A stretch of DNA of 64,000 bases from Mannheimia pernigra (lineage in GTDB: Bacteria; Pseudomonadota; Gammaproteobacteria; Enterobacterales; Pasteurellaceae), in the NCBI RefSeq assembly GCF_013377995.1, contig NZ_CP055305.1, positions 1,860,001 through 1,924,000 of the forward strand, read 5' to 3'. A program made the translations under genes and the position numbers. The number at the start of each line of letters is the position of its first letter. The stretch's first letter is position 1. Under the pieces are notes generated by a model. It searched no databases and was not told where the DNA came from. It saw only the letters and a list, made by a program, of their open reading frames with translations. Positions 47,001-57,400 of the stretch are shown in pieces.

Positions 47001-48896
47001 ATACAAGCAGATGGGCGTTTTGCGGTGACAACCACGGGAGCGATATTAGCTGCAAACCGTCAAATTGAGGCATCGATTACGACACGTGATAGTGCAGGAA
47101 ATGAGAAGTCTGCGACGAAAACACATCGTTATGATGTGGTAACCGAGATTGCAGAGCCAGTGATTACTTTTGATAAAGTGACAGATCACAACACTATCAA
47201 TCTAGATGAAACTAAATTATCCCACATTAATATTACTGGCACAGTTAAACATTCTAGAGATAAAGATGCCATCACGATTAAAATCGGCGATCAAACTTTA
47301 ACAACGGAAGTTGTTGGTGAACGCTTTAGCGTGACGACAAGCGGTCAAATTTTGGCAAAAAATAGCAAAATTACTGCAAGTTTAACCACAACTGATATTG
47401 CTGGTAATAAAGCCTCTGCAGTTGCCACTCACGATTATCAGGTATTACCTGTTTATTCCACTAAGGTAACTTATCCAAATAATGTTTTATCGTATGAATC
47501 TAACAAACCATTTGATTTTAGTACCTTAAAATATAAATTAGATCCTCAGGCTTATATATTACAAAATAGTGAAGCCAAAGCTAAAGTAATTACTGCTTTA
47601 GAGAAATATGTTGAAGCCAATCCTGATATAGCCGCGAAAAATATTACTGACTCTTACAAAGTAGATTCTGATGGCGATGGGATTATTGATATTCACGATA
47701 AAAATCCGAAAATGTGGAATGTTTCGGAAAGGGATCTACGTTTCTTTGCAACCGCTGCACATAGTAGTGAGAATGTAAATAGAAATATATTTGAGCGTTA
47801 TAAAGAAGATGCGATAAATTCTTTTAATAAACAAAGAATGGATAATGGCACAGATATTAGAGAAATTAATAAATATTGGGATATACTAAAATCGGTTAAA
47901 GCAGATAATGGTTTAGAATATCGTATTTATGGTAATGGCAAGCAAGCAGATAACTCTTACCAAAATGTTGTCATAGGGTTTAAAGGGACAGATAAAAATA
48001 ATTATATTGATTGGTTAGGAAATCTAGATATTTTACAAGGTAAGAAACATCCACAACTAAATCATCTTCAACAAGCGGCAGAATATGTTGCAGAATATAA
48101 TCCTCATAATCTATACACAACTGGTACTTCATTAGGCGGTTATTTAGCCCAATATTTTGCAACTGATACAATACAAAAAAATCCCACACTTGCAAAAGTG
48201 TTCCGACATAGTAGTATATTTAACCCTGCTGTATTAAAAACAGATTCAGGAAGCCCCGACGATTTAAAACAGGCTAGAGCAACTACAGATAGATTTGTTA
48301 AACAATCTATAACAGATGATAGTGATATTACAAATTCTGTAGAATTATATAAAACAAATTCCTATGTTATTAAAGGAGAATGGTTAAGTAGCGGTTATTT
48401 AATTTTATTCAATGGGCTTGGTTCTTATGAGAATACCACTTTCTTTAATGGAACAGGAAGTTCACTAAATAAACACAATATGTCCCAATTTTTTGGAAAA
48501 AATGCCACATTAGATAAAATCTTTACAAGAGGTTACTTAATGGATAAGCACTATTTAAATAATGATAGCGACAATGATGGTTTAACCAATTATCAAGAAG
48601 CTCGATTAGGTACAAAACGAAACGAGACAGACAGCGATGGAGATGGATTTAGTGATAAATTAGAAGCTCAGCTCAAATCGGATCCCCTTAATGCGAATGC
48701 TATTCCCGATTTCTTAAATAAAATCAATATTCAGGAAGTATTCTCCTCTATTGCAGTCACCATTGAAAGTCAAAACTCTAAAGGTGGATCAAAAACCAAG
48801 GAGGTTGCATTAACTGCGTCTTTAGAAGATGGCAATATTATTTATAGCCTTGATCCTATTGTTGCGGCAGAATATACATCAGATTTTATCTTATAA
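44052..48896 (+). CDS. Large repeat protein with lipase-like domain, probably secreted or surface-bound
   Basis: A 1614-residue protein without a Sec signal. Residues 1-110 are unique, followed by a short hydrophobic stretch (TSILSTLGGIGLSGWFF) and a (Thr-Asn)n linker. From residue 212 there are eight nearly identical 103-residue bacterial Ig-like repeats (VTISGSVKNANINDVLTLKVGD ... DSAGNEKSA), then a ninth diverged one (to about 1135). Next come a DSDGDG motif (about 1205), a lipase-like alpha/beta hydrolase segment (VIGFKGTDK, about 1309; GTSLGG with Ser1360) and DSDNDG / DSDGDG calcium repeats (about 1504-1545). The layout recalls type I-secreted adhesins and effectors. No export genes are adjacent. 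Substrate unknown. Confidence 0.8.
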   Translation: MIVIKKISLPVSFTQNSKKNAKQYIIDDTLITKALNGDNQQLDNQENWKIERIVLEKVAYDKEIAVEEASNSATNTTDSPYSLPEQTEWQIQKIGFEPSNISGTSILSTLGGIGLSGWFFTDRFSHTKANEERKSPHSEIIKFKADATQSTQPEKTIIVNPAITNSSTNGNKTIENNPSVNSNTNTNTNTNTNTNTNTNTNENVVVTKPILPVIMFNKVAEDDVINGAEATQNSVTISGSVKNANINDVLTLKVGDTTLTTQIQADGRFAVTTTGAILAANRQIEASITTRDSAGNEKSATKTHRYDVVTEIAEPVITFNKVAEDDVINGAEATQNSVTISGSVKNANINDVLTLKVGDTTLTTQIQADGRFAVTTTGAILAANRQIEASITTRDSAGNEKSATKTHRYDVVTEIAEPVITFNKVAEDDVINGAEATQNSVTISGSVKNANINDVLTLKVGDTTLTTPIQADGRFAVTTTGAILAANRQIEASITTRDSAGNEKSATKTHRYDVVTEIAEPVITFNKVAEDNVINGAEATRNSVTISGSVKNANINDVLTLKVGDTTLTTPIQADGRFAVTTTGAILAANRQIEASITTRDSAGNEKSATKTHRYDVVTEIAEPVITFNKVAEDNVINGAEATRNSVTISGSVKNANINDVLTLKVGDTTLTTQIQADGRFAVTTTGAILAANRQIEASITTRDSAGNEKSATKTHRYDVVTEIAEPVITFNKVAEDNVINGAEATRNSVTISGSVKNANINDVLTLKVGDTTLTTQIQADGRFAVTTTGAILAANRQIEASITTRDSAGNEKSATKTHRYDVVTEIAEPVITFNKVAEDNVINGAEATRNSVTISGSVKNANINDVLTLKVGDTTLTTQIQADGRFAVTTTGAILAANRQIEASITTRDSAGNEKSATKTHRYDVVTEIAEPVITFNKVAEDNVINGAEATRNSVTISGSVKNANINDVLTLKVGDTTLTTQIQADGRFAVTTTGAILAANRQIEASITTRDSAGNEKSATKTHRYDVVTEIAEPVITFDKVTDHNTINLDETKLSHINITGTVKHSRDKDAITIKIGDQTLTTEVVGERFSVTTSGQILAKNSKITASLTTTDIAGNKASAVATHDYQVLPVYSTKVTYPNNVLSYESNKPFDFSTLKYKLDPQAYILQNSEAKAKVITALEKYVEANPDIAAKNITDSYKVDSDGDGIIDIHDKNPKMWNVSERDLRFFATAAHSSENVNRNIFERYKEDAINSFNKQRMDNGTDIREINKYWDILKSVKADNGLEYRIYGNGKQADNSYQNVVIGFKGTDKNNYIDWLGNLDILQGKKHPQLNHLQQAAEYVAEYNPHNLYTTGTSLGGYLAQYFATDTIQKNPTLAKVFRHSSIFNPAVLKTDSGSPDDLKQARATTDRFVKQSITDDSDITNSVELYKTNSYVIKGEWLSSGYLILFNGLGSYENTTFFNGTGSSLNKHNMSQFFGKNATLDKIFTRGYLMDKHYLNNDSDNDGLTNYQEARLGTKRNETDSDGDGFSDKLEAQLKSDPLNANAIPDFLNKINIQEVFSSIAVTIESQNSKGGSKTKEVALTASLEDGNIIYSLDPIVAAEYTSDFIL
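44598..44654 (+). repeat. Hexanucleotide repeat AATACT, 9.5 units
   Basis: Nine full ACTAAT units after AAT encode alternating Thr-Asn. Because the unit is six bases, slippage changes linker length but not the frame. Confidence 0.95.
44685..47156 (+). repeat. Eight tandem 309-bp repeats
   Basis: The CCAGTGATTA start of each unit recurs every 309 bp from 44685; the ninth, diverged unit begins at 47157. Units 1-3 carry GACGATGTG and units 4-8 GACAATGTG; units 5-8 also share GTGACAACC instead of GTGACGACC and read as essentially identical. This points to recent expansion by copying the 3' units. Confidence 0.97.
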
Positions 48897-48916
48897 TTTA
48901 AATCTACTTTAATTTT

Positions 48917-49130
48917 GGAGCTGTCCTAAATAACGACTAAAACTCTCATTTAGGTTAAGATAACCGAATGAGAAAAAGTCGTCTAAGTCAGTACAAACAA
49001 CATAAACTCATTGGGCTGTTAGCGGGCGTAACTGCTCGAACCGCGGCTGAGTAAACAAAACCACCGCAGCCTATTGCTTTCACCGTTTGCGATTGCTCAT
49101 CTATCAACATAGCCCTCATTTGGAAATGTT
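48917..49130 (+). mobile_element. IS1016-type (IS1595 family) remnant
   Basis: The terminal sequence GGAGCTGTCCTAAATAAC at 48917 resembles the IS1016 end. ATG 48968 encodes MRKSRLSQYKQHKLIGLLAGVTARTAAE then a stop; a shifted frame continues NKTTAAYCFHRLRLLIYQHSPHLEM, the N-terminal part of the IS1016 transposase. The element is cut off where the next IS begins. It lies 20 bp after the stop of the 1614-residue protein. Confidence 0.8.
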
Positions 49131-50156
49131 GGCATAGTGGACAAAATTGAGTCTGCAAAGTAGGTTAAAACCTTGTAATATAAGGCTTTAACCTACTTTT
49201 TATAAAAATGCCTAAAAAATTGCATTTTCTGCTCATCTTTTAACCTTAAAAAGTATGGCAAAATTCATGGTATTCAACGCTATAAATGCCTTGATTGCAG
49301 CCGTAACTTTTTCGCATCCAAGCGACTTAATTCCGAAGAAATTTGGTTTAAGTACACCTCACAAAAACAGACTATTCAACAGCTTTCTTTGGAATATCAA
49401 TGTTCTGAAAGAACGATTAGAAGGCATCTTGAGAAAGCCCTAGAAGCAGAGCAAAAAGTACTTCCTCAAACAGCGAGTATCGTGATGGATATCATTCACT
49501 TTAAACAACGATTTTCGGTACTCGTCCTAATGGATTCCTCATCATCAAAACCGATTTATTTTCGCTTTATTCTGGCTGAGAAAAATTGATATTATTTTGA
49601 AGCAATCTCAGAACTCATGGAAAAAGGCATTAAAACTCAACCTATTACCTGCGATGGGAGAAGAGGGCCATTAAACGCTTACCCTCATATTCCTACTCAA
49701 ATATGCCATTTTCATCAAATCGGACGAGGCATATTTTATCTAACAAAATCGCCTAAATCTGAAGCGGGAAAAGCACTATTATCCCTCTATTACTCCCTTA
49801 AATTTCAAACGCAAGAAACTCTCACTCTCGCGTTATCTGAATGGTTAAATGAACATAAAGATTACTTTAATGAACGTTCTGAAACAGACTCAAAACGATT
49901 TAAACATAAGCGGTTATGGAGCGCGTATTGGAGCTTAAAACGTAGCATAAATTATCTATTTACCTATCAAGCACATCCCGAATTAAACATTGCTCATACG
50001 ACCAACCTGGTTGAGTTATTTTTTAGGCAAATGAAAGCCAAATTAGCCCCACATCAGGGACTAACAGATGAACATAAGATGATGTTTATAAAGGATTTTA
50101 TCTGTCGGAAGAGTTAAAAATAAAGCCATAGCAGACTCAAAAATGTCCACTATGGC
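49131..50156 (+). mobile_element. Zinc-ribbon IS element, about 1026 bp, decayed
   Basis: Ends: GGCATAGTGGACA...TTGAGTCTGC (49131-49156) and its inverted partner at 50131-50156 (GCAGACTCAA...TGTCCACTATGGC), differing at a few inner bases. Between them is one transposase pseudogene. Inserted into the IS1016-type remnant on its left side. Family most likely IS256-like, variant zinc-binding type; this is from remembered family motifs. Confidence 0.75.
49208..50117 (+). pseudogene. Transposase of the zinc-ribbon IS, frameshift plus nonsense
   Basis: Removing one A from the A6 run after ATG 49208 gives MPKNCIFCSSFNLKKYGKI, then YKCLDCSRNFFASKRL: two CxxC pairs of a zinc ribbon. A helix-turn-helix (QQLSLEYQCSERTIRRHLEKA) follows. 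At 49587 a TGA interrupts FILAEKN-stop-YYFEAISELMEKG. The catalytic region continues with TCDGRRGPLNAYPHIPTQICHFHQ and ELNIAHTTNLVELFFRQMK, candidate second Asp and Glu. Total about 302 residues after repair. Inactive as sequenced. Confidence 0.8.
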
Positions 50157-50172
50157 TGACCCACCAGGAAAT

Positions 50173-50192
50173 CAGACTCAATTTTGTTCACT
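50173..50192. repeat. Extra copy of the IS terminal sequence
   Basis: CAGACTCAATTTTGTTCACT is the inverted complement of the left IS end (19 of 21 bases over AGTGGACAAAATTGAGTCTGC), better matched to it than the element's own right end 20 bp earlier. Suggests a second, deleted IS copy or a nested insertion. Confidence 0.65.
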
Positions 50193-50453
50193 CCCCCCAA
50201 AATTGGCAAATTTTTCGACAAAAATCAGCACGTTATTATTTGCCTTCGCTTCTTTGAAAACACAGGTGATATTTTGATCGGTTTCCCCACGTAAGGCGAA
50301 AGTAGGTCTGAACCTTGGCAAACTAAGGCTTGCAAACCCATTTCCTGAGCCAGCCAATTTGCCCACGTTGGATACGCTTCAACCCGTTGCTGGTTTTGTG
50401 TAGATTGTCCGAGCTATTCACCCAATCCAAATTTTATCTTAAAAAACGACTGT
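50193..50453. other. Degenerate spacer after the IS, no intact gene
   Basis: About 260 bp between the IS ends and the BASS transporter gene. On the minus strand a partial frame reads QNQQRVEAYPTWANWLAQEMGLQALVCQG before stopping, protein-like but not recognised. It is probably the tail of a gene destroyed by IS activity. No promoter or RNA is evident. Confidence 0.4.
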
Positions 50454-51398
50454 TTATTTATGATTATCGTTTTTCATCTTTGCAAAAATCATCGCTAAAA
50501 TCGGGCCTGAAATATTATGCCAGAAACTAAATACCGCACTTGGTACAGCAATCACAGGATTAGCATTAAAATGTAATGCCGCAAGGGCTGCCCCTAAACC
50601 AGAGTTTTGCATTCCCACTTCAATTGCAACCGCTTTGCTATCCGCAATCGCTAGCTTGAATAAACGGCTGGCTAAATAACCAATTAAATAACCTAAACCA
50701 TTGTGTAATGCCACAACCGCAAATATCAACAATCCTGATTCAATAATACGATCACGACTTACTGACACCACCGCGGTCACAATTAATACAATCGCAATAA
50801 CTGAAATTAACGGCATCGTTTGGCTAAATTGTTCTACTTTTTGCTTGAAAACAGTACGAATAACCACTCCAACAAAAATAGGTAATAACACTATTTGTAG
50901 TACAGAGATAAACATTGCCGTTGCATTAATTTCTAACCATTGGCTTGCAAATAAATAGAAAATAGCTGGCGTTAATACTGGGGCTAACAAGGTTGAAATG
51001 GTGGTGCAAGCGACAGATAACGCAGTATTACCGCGTGCTAAATAAGTCATTACATTTGAAGATGTTCCCCCAGGGCAACAACCCACTAGAATCACGCCAA
51101 TAGCTAGATCAGGTGGCAAATTAAATGCTTTTGCTAATCCATAAGCAACGCTTGGCATAACAACAAATTGTGCAATCACACCAATAATAACTGATTTTGG
51201 ATTTTTCGTTACTTCAGCAAAATCTTTGAACGTTAAGGTTAACCCCATTCCAAGCATAACGATACCTAATAGGTAAGGAATCCAAGGCACGAATTGTTTA
51301 AACAAATCTGGAAATTGTGCTGCAATGTAAGCAAAAACAACCACCCAAATGGCAAAGGTTTTACTCACAAATTGTGTAAATTTTAATAATGTTTGCAT
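50454..51398 (-). CDS. Bile acid:sodium symporter family transporter (BASS)
   Basis: A 314-residue membrane protein with about nine or ten helices. Family landmarks: GIVMLGMGLTLTFKDF, QFVVMPSVAYGLAKAFNLPPDLAIGVILVGCCPGGTSSNVMTYLARGN (sodium-site region) and AIEVGMQNSGLGAALAALHF. Bacterial BASS proteins carry bile acids, pantothenate or other organic anions with Na+; the substrate cannot be read from sequence. Its 3' side borders the IS-scarred region but the gene is whole. Confidence 0.9.
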   Translation of the reverse strand: MQTLLKFTQFVSKTFAIWVVVFAYIAAQFPDLFKQFVPWIPYLLGIVMLGMGLTLTFKDFAEVTKNPKSVIIGVIAQFVVMPSVAYGLAKAFNLPPDLAIGVILVGCCPGGTSSNVMTYLARGNTALSVACTTISTLLAPVLTPAIFYLFASQWLEINATAMFISVLQIVLLPIFVGVVIRTVFKQKVEQFSQTMPLISVIAIVLIVTAVVSVSRDRIIESGLLIFAVVALHNGLGYLIGYLASRLFKLAIADSKAVAIEVGMQNSGLGAALAALHFNANPVIAVPSAVFSFWHNISGPILAMIFAKMKNDNHK

Positions 51399-51473
51399 AT
51401 AGCCTCTATTTTTATGTTATAAAAAGGTTGATAGGCTATCTTAGTTTTCATTAAAAGTGAATAGCCGTAATAA

Positions 51474-52376
<903 letters not shown>

Positions 52377-52403
52377 TTCACAAAAGCTTCGTAAAAACAC
52401 CTA

Positions 52404-52453
52404 AAATGACCGCTTGTAGATGCCTCACCGCATAACAAGCGGTCGTTTTTCTA
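52404..52453. terminator. Uptake-sequence dyad after hel
   Basis: TGACCGCTTGT and ACAAGCGGTCG flank an 18-nt loop, followed by TTTTTC: two intact uptake cores facing each other as a terminator. Confidence 0.8.
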
Positions 52454-52528
52454 TAAAAATTTGCAAAAGTTTGCTAGGATAATCGGGCTTCATCTCCGCC
52501 CGAAACCATAAAAAACAAGGAACGAATA

Positions 52529-53809
52529 ATGACTGCAATGAACATCACCCTTTCTCAACAAGCGGCACCTGAAATTTGGGGAGAAAAGGCTATTCTGTCT
52601 GCCAACGATTTAGGCTTTACCGTCCACAATCTGCAACATAACTTACTAACTGTTCAAAAAGCCGCACGCAAAATTAAAAACCAAGGCATTTTGAATGTTA
52701 AATTAGTGGGTAATAACTGGGGTTTAGAGGAGTGTTGGGCTTTCCATCAAGGCTTTAACTCAGTTAAAAATAAAGGCTCGGTACAATATCCTGATTTGGG
52801 CGAACAGCAATCCGAATTTGACAACCGCTTGAAATGTGCCACTTTTATACGCGAATTAATCAATGCACCTTCAGATAGGCTCACGCCTGTAAAATTAGCA
52901 CAACAAGCGGTCGAATTTATTCAACATATGGCAAAACCCAATACCGTTTCTTATGACATTATTCAAGGTGAAAACTTACAATCACAAGGCTACCACGGCA
53001 TTTGGACGGTGGGGAAAGGCTCAAGCAATCCTGCGGCACTATTAACGCTCGATTTCAATCCCCAATGTGATGAAAACGCCCCCGTTTTTGCTTGCTTAGT
53101 TGGTAAAGGAATTACGTTTGACACTGGTGGTTATAGCCTTAAACCAAGTGATGGAATGAGTACAATGCGTACCGATATGGGCGGTGCGGCACTTTTAAGT
53201 GGTGCCTTAGCCTTCGCGATTGCACGAGGTTTAAATAAACGCGTTAAACTCTATCTCTGCTGTGCAGAAAATATGGTGAGCCATAACGCATTCAAATTGG
53301 GCGATATTATCACTTACCGCAATGGCGTGACCGTTGAAGTACTCAATACTGATGCAGAAGGACGCTTGGTATTAGCCGATGGCTTAATTGATGCCACTAA
53401 GCAAAAACCAGAATTTATTATTGACGCCGCAACCTTAACGGGTGCGGCAAAAGTAGCGGTAGGTAATGATTACCACGCCATCCTTTCAATGGATGACAGT
53501 TTAATTGAAACCCTATTCAACTCTGCTAAAAAAGAAAATGAGCCTTTCTGGCGTTTACCATTTGAAGAGCTACATCGAGGTCAAATTAGCTCATCTTTTG
53601 CAGATATTGCGAATATCGGCTCTGTGCCAGTAGGTGCTGGAGCAAGTACCGCTACTGCATTTTTATCTTATTTCGTTGAAAATTATCAACAAAATTGGTT
53701 ACACATTGATGCCTCTGCTACGTTCCGCAAAACGGGCAATGATTTATGGGCAGCAGGTGCGACTGGTTTAGGTATGAAAACAATCGCAAATTTATTACTT
53801 TCTAAATAA
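52529..53809 (+). CDS. pepB: Aminopeptidase B (PepB)
   Basis: A 426-residue M17 leucyl-aminopeptidase-type enzyme. Metal and catalytic motifs: [30 protein letters not shown] and [14 protein letters not shown]. The sequence and length match E. coli PepB (427) rather than Pep[24 protein letters not shown]. It degrades peptides with N-terminal basic or acidic residues. AAGGA before ATG 52529; an alternative ATG three codons later is possible. Confidence 0.95.
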   Translation: MTAMNITLSQQAAPEIWGEKAILSANDLGFTVHNLQHNLLTVQKAARKIKNQGILNVKLVGNNWGLEECWAFHQGFNSVKNKGSVQYPDLGEQQSEFDNRLKCATFIRELINAPSDRLTPVKLAQQAVEFIQHMAKPNTVSYDIIQGENLQSQGYHGIWTVGKGSSNPAALLTLDFNPQCDENAPVFACLVGKGITFDTGGYSLKPSDGMSTMRTDMGGAALLSGALAFAIARGLNKRVKLYLCCAENMVSHNAFKLGDIITYRNGVTVEVLNTDAEGRLVLADGLIDATKQKPEFIIDAATLTGAAKVAVGNDYHAILSMDDSLIETLFNSAKKENEPFWRLPFEELHRGQISSSFADIANIGSVPVGAGASTATAFLSYFVENYQQNWLHIDASATFRKTGNDLWAAGATGLGMKTIANLLLSK

Positions 53810-53820
53810 TTTTCTATACT

Positions 53821-53879
53821 GCAAGCGGTCATTTTTCATTGAAAAACGGTAAATTTCAGAGAAAATTTAACCGCTTGTT
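53821..53879. terminator. Uptake-sequence pair after pepB
   Basis: CAAGCGGTCATTTTTC at about 53822 and TTAACCGCTTGTTT at about 53867 face each other across about 40 nt that include a small inner stem (TTTTTCATTGAAAAA). Likely end of the pepB transcript. Confidence 0.6.
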
Positions 53880-53899
53880 TATTCTCTAAAGGAATAATC

Positions 53900-54379
53900 G
53901 TGGCTAAATCTCATTACATTACTCGATCAGGCTGGCAAGCTCTTGATCAAGAATTAAAATTCCTATGGCGAGAAGAACGCCCAAAGGTTACGCAAGCCGT
54001 TTCTGATGCCGCAGCACTTGGCGATCGCAGTGAAAATGCCGAATACATCTATGGTAAACGCCGTTTAAGAGAAATTGATCGTCGCGTGCGTTTTCTCTCA
54101 AAACGCCTAGAAGTGCTCCAAATTGTAGATTATCACCCAAAACAAGAAGGCAAAGTCTTTTTTGGTGCTTGGGTAGAACTTGAAAATGAAGAGGGAGAAG
54201 CCAAGCAATATCGTATTGTTGGCTGTGATGAATTTGATCCTGCCCAAAACTGGATCTCTATTGATTCCCCCGTTGCCAGAGCGTTAATCGGCAAACAGAT
54301 TGATGATGAAATTCGGGTAGAGACACCTGCTGGTAACGTTTTGCTTTATATCAATAAAATTTGGTATGAAAAAGGGTAA
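53900..54379 (+). CDS. greB: Transcription elongation factor GreB
   Basis: A 159-residue Gre factor that rescues backtracked RNA polymerase by stimulating transcript cleavage. The N-terminal coiled coil (LDQELKFLWREERPKVTQAVSDAAALGDRSENAEYIYGKRRLREIDRRVRFLSKRLE) carries the tip acidic residues (D-x-x-E in GDRSENAEY), and the C-terminal FKBP-like domain follows. GreB rather than GreA by the RLREIDRRVRFL segment. It may be read with GTG 53900 as start. Confidence 0.95.
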   Translation: MAKSHYITRSGWQALDQELKFLWREERPKVTQAVSDAAALGDRSENAEYIYGKRRLREIDRRVRFLSKRLEVLQIVDYHPKQEGKVFFGAWVELENEEGEAKQYRIVGCDEFDPAQNWISIDSPVARALIGKQIDDEIRVETPAGNVLLYINKIWYEKG

Positions 54380-54421
54380 CAAAATGGGGGAAATATTTCT
54401 CCCCTACAATAGGCATAACAT

Positions 54422-57400
54422 CTACCCAAATAACAAGTCCATTTCTTCAATCAATTTTTTATTTGGTTTATCAAAATAGACACCATTACCGCTTTCGCCA
54501 TTCATTGCACGTAAAAATAGATAAGCTACACCACCAAAATCTCGATCATAATCGTAAGATTCGCCTAAACGAGAGAGTAAATAGCGGTGTATTGCAAGGG
54601 TATAAAGCAAATATTGTAAATCATAACGCTGTCTCCCCATTTCTCTTTGAATGCTTTCTGTAGAATAATTTTGTGGTAAATAGCCTAAGAAGTTGGATTT
54701 ATAGTCAATTAAATAGAATTTTCCATTTATCTGCACAATGCAATCAACAAAACCACGTACGAACCCTTCTAATTGTGGCAGCTGTAACTCTGGCAATGTT
54801 TTCGCTAATGGACTATATTGCTTTAATAACGCATTCAATTGGTGTAAGGCTTTATTATTTTTTAAACGTAAATAGAATTGCCATTCGTTTAACCGTTTAG
54901 TTTCATCAATCTCTTTTAAACAAAAATTTGCCTCTGCCAAAGGGGTAGAAAAAATACGATCAAACCAAAGCAATGTTGGCTCTCTCCATTCCTCGCTTAA
55001 ACCTAATTGTTCACACACTTTGGCAACACGTTCTTTATCAATTTGCTCACCAAATCGGCAATGCTCAAAAAAGCTGTGTAACACCGTTCCAACTCGAATA
55101 CCGTGCGGAAATTGATATGGTGAAAAGGCATCGGTTTCAATCGCGTAATCTGGCTCAATGGTTTCAATATGCACATCTCTGTCTTGGGCTAAATCTACCA
55201 CTCTGTCTGCTTTACCCTCACTAAAACGCTCGTGTTGTGCATAAAGTGAAGTGAAGCTTGTAATCTGCCCTACTACCCGAATATTGCCACTAAAGGTTTT
55301 AGCTTGATAATCCTCTTCTGTTTTATCGCTTTCCCAACGGCTAAAAGGTAAATGCTCTGCGACTTCGACAATCTTGGCTGAAATCTGTTTTTGCTCAAAA
55401 TAGCCCGCCACACTTACTTTATCTTTTGGTAACTGCCCCTCTGCCAATAAATAATGTAATGGGCTCCAGAGCGAAATCATTTTTGGCAACACTAAATTGA
55501 TCTGCGATTCTGCACGGGTGAGTGCCACATAAAACAGACGAAGATCTTCCGCATAAGCTTCATTTTGGATTTGTGCTTTTACCTCTTCTTCGCCTAAATA
55601 CCAATCCAATTCACCTTGTGCATTGCGGTATAAGCCCAAATTTGCCTTAGTATCGTTCTCGCTTTTTTCTGCTGCAAATGGCAGCCAAACAATCGGATAC
55701 TGCAAGCCTTTCGAGCCGTGAATAGTCACAATTTTGATCAACTCTTCCTCGCTTTCCAAACGCAGAGGCTGTTCATCATTAAAATCGGGCGAGCTAATTT
55801 GTTTTTCATACCAACGCACCAGCTCCGCCTCTGATTCGAATGCTTGCGACATTTCTTGCAAAATTTCAGTTAAATGCAGTAAATCCGTAATTAAACGATC
55901 TGCATTCGCTAAACCTTTCAAGCGTTCAATAATACCTTGCTCTAAATAGATTTTATGCAACATCGGTAAAATGCCTTGCTCTTTCCAAATTCTGCTATAT
56001 TCAACGAACTGATTTACCTTTAAATCCCACAACATTTCGTTTTCTTTATAGCGATAAATCTCTGCCGCACTTAGCCCCCAAAGGGTTGAGCCTAAGGCTG
56101 ACAATAAGGCTTTGTAGTGATATGGATTCAGCCCTGCTTGTAAAAGCCAACAGAGCTCAGAGGCAATTTCTGAAGCAAACACGCTAGCAGATTCTGCTAA
56201 ATAAACCGATTTGATATTTCGTCTAGTCAAGGCTTTTTTAATCCGTTTTGCCTCTGAGCCTTTTCTCACTAAAATCGCAATATCTTTTGGCTCAAAGGGG
56301 TTAAATTCACCGCTTTTTTCAATACCCAATTTGCCCGCACGCATTGCATTAAGCTGTTGATGAATTTGATACGCACAAATTTCCGCCACATCATCTTGAT
56401 TAGTTTTATCACTGGTATAACAAACAAAATGCCCCTGTTCGCTTATTAATTTACCTTTGCGACTATCTGCTTGAACAGGATAAAAACCGATGTCCTCATA
56501 AAGAAACGGAGATTTCTCGCTATTTGCAAAATGAAACAAATTATTGACCGCTTGCACCACCTCGGGCAAAGAACGCCAGTTTTTACCTAAAGTAAATTGC
56601 TCATCAGCCTGCTTCGCTGCTCTCAAATAAGTAAAAATATCTGCCCCACGGAATTTATAAATAGACTGCTTCGGATCGCCAATCATAATAAAACCGTTAT
56701 CGCTCTGCTCTGCCATAAAAATTTGGCTGAAAATTTCATATTGGATAAGATCGGTATCTTGAAACTCATCAATCATTGCAAAAGGATAAATAGATCGAAT
56801 TTTTTGTGCTAATGCTTTACCCGTTTGCGGATTTTTCAAAGCTTGATTTAACATTACCAACAAATCATCAAAACCACGCTCTGGGTGTGATTGCTTATAG
56901 TCTGCCAGCTTCGTTTTTAAGCCTATTAAAAATTGATAGAGCAAAATCGCTTTCAAACTATTTTCAAACTGCTCTTTGTAAGCGGTCAAAAATGCCTGAT
57001 TTCTTGCAAGTTGGGGAGAATTTATCGGTTCGCACTTGTCTTTTGTTGAAGCAACTATCATATTTTCCGTTAATCGGTGAAATTCTTTCGGCAATACTAA
57101 TGAGGCAGTATTTACCCAAACGTTCATTTCGGTAACAATATCTTCAAACTTATTTGCTCGATATTTATTGCCGTGTAAAGATTTCTTCGCAGCTAAATCC
57201 TCTCGAATTAAAGTAGCTAATTCTTTACCATTTTTTATCCATTCTTTCTTAACTTCATCAATAAATTGCTTATATTTTACTAAATATTCAGAAAAATCCT
57301 GATTTAAAAACGCTTTCGGCTCTGGCAATTCGCTTGCCAAATAGTTTCTCACGGCATTTAACGCATTTTCTGGTGTAGCTAATTCAGTCGAAATAATTTC

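Noticed and set aside
44504..47035. Eight similar minus-strand frames of about 71-122 codons
   Set aside because: They are shadows of the 309-bp repeats of the large plus-strand gene and have no ribosome sites.
44685..47156. CRISPR-like periodic repeat
   Set aside because: The unit is 309 bp, coding, with no short repeat-spacer pattern and no cas genes.
50178..50366. 62-codon minus-strand frame beside the IS scar
   Set aside because: Composition and lack of a ribosome site do not support it; another frame of the same stretch looks more protein-like but is broken.
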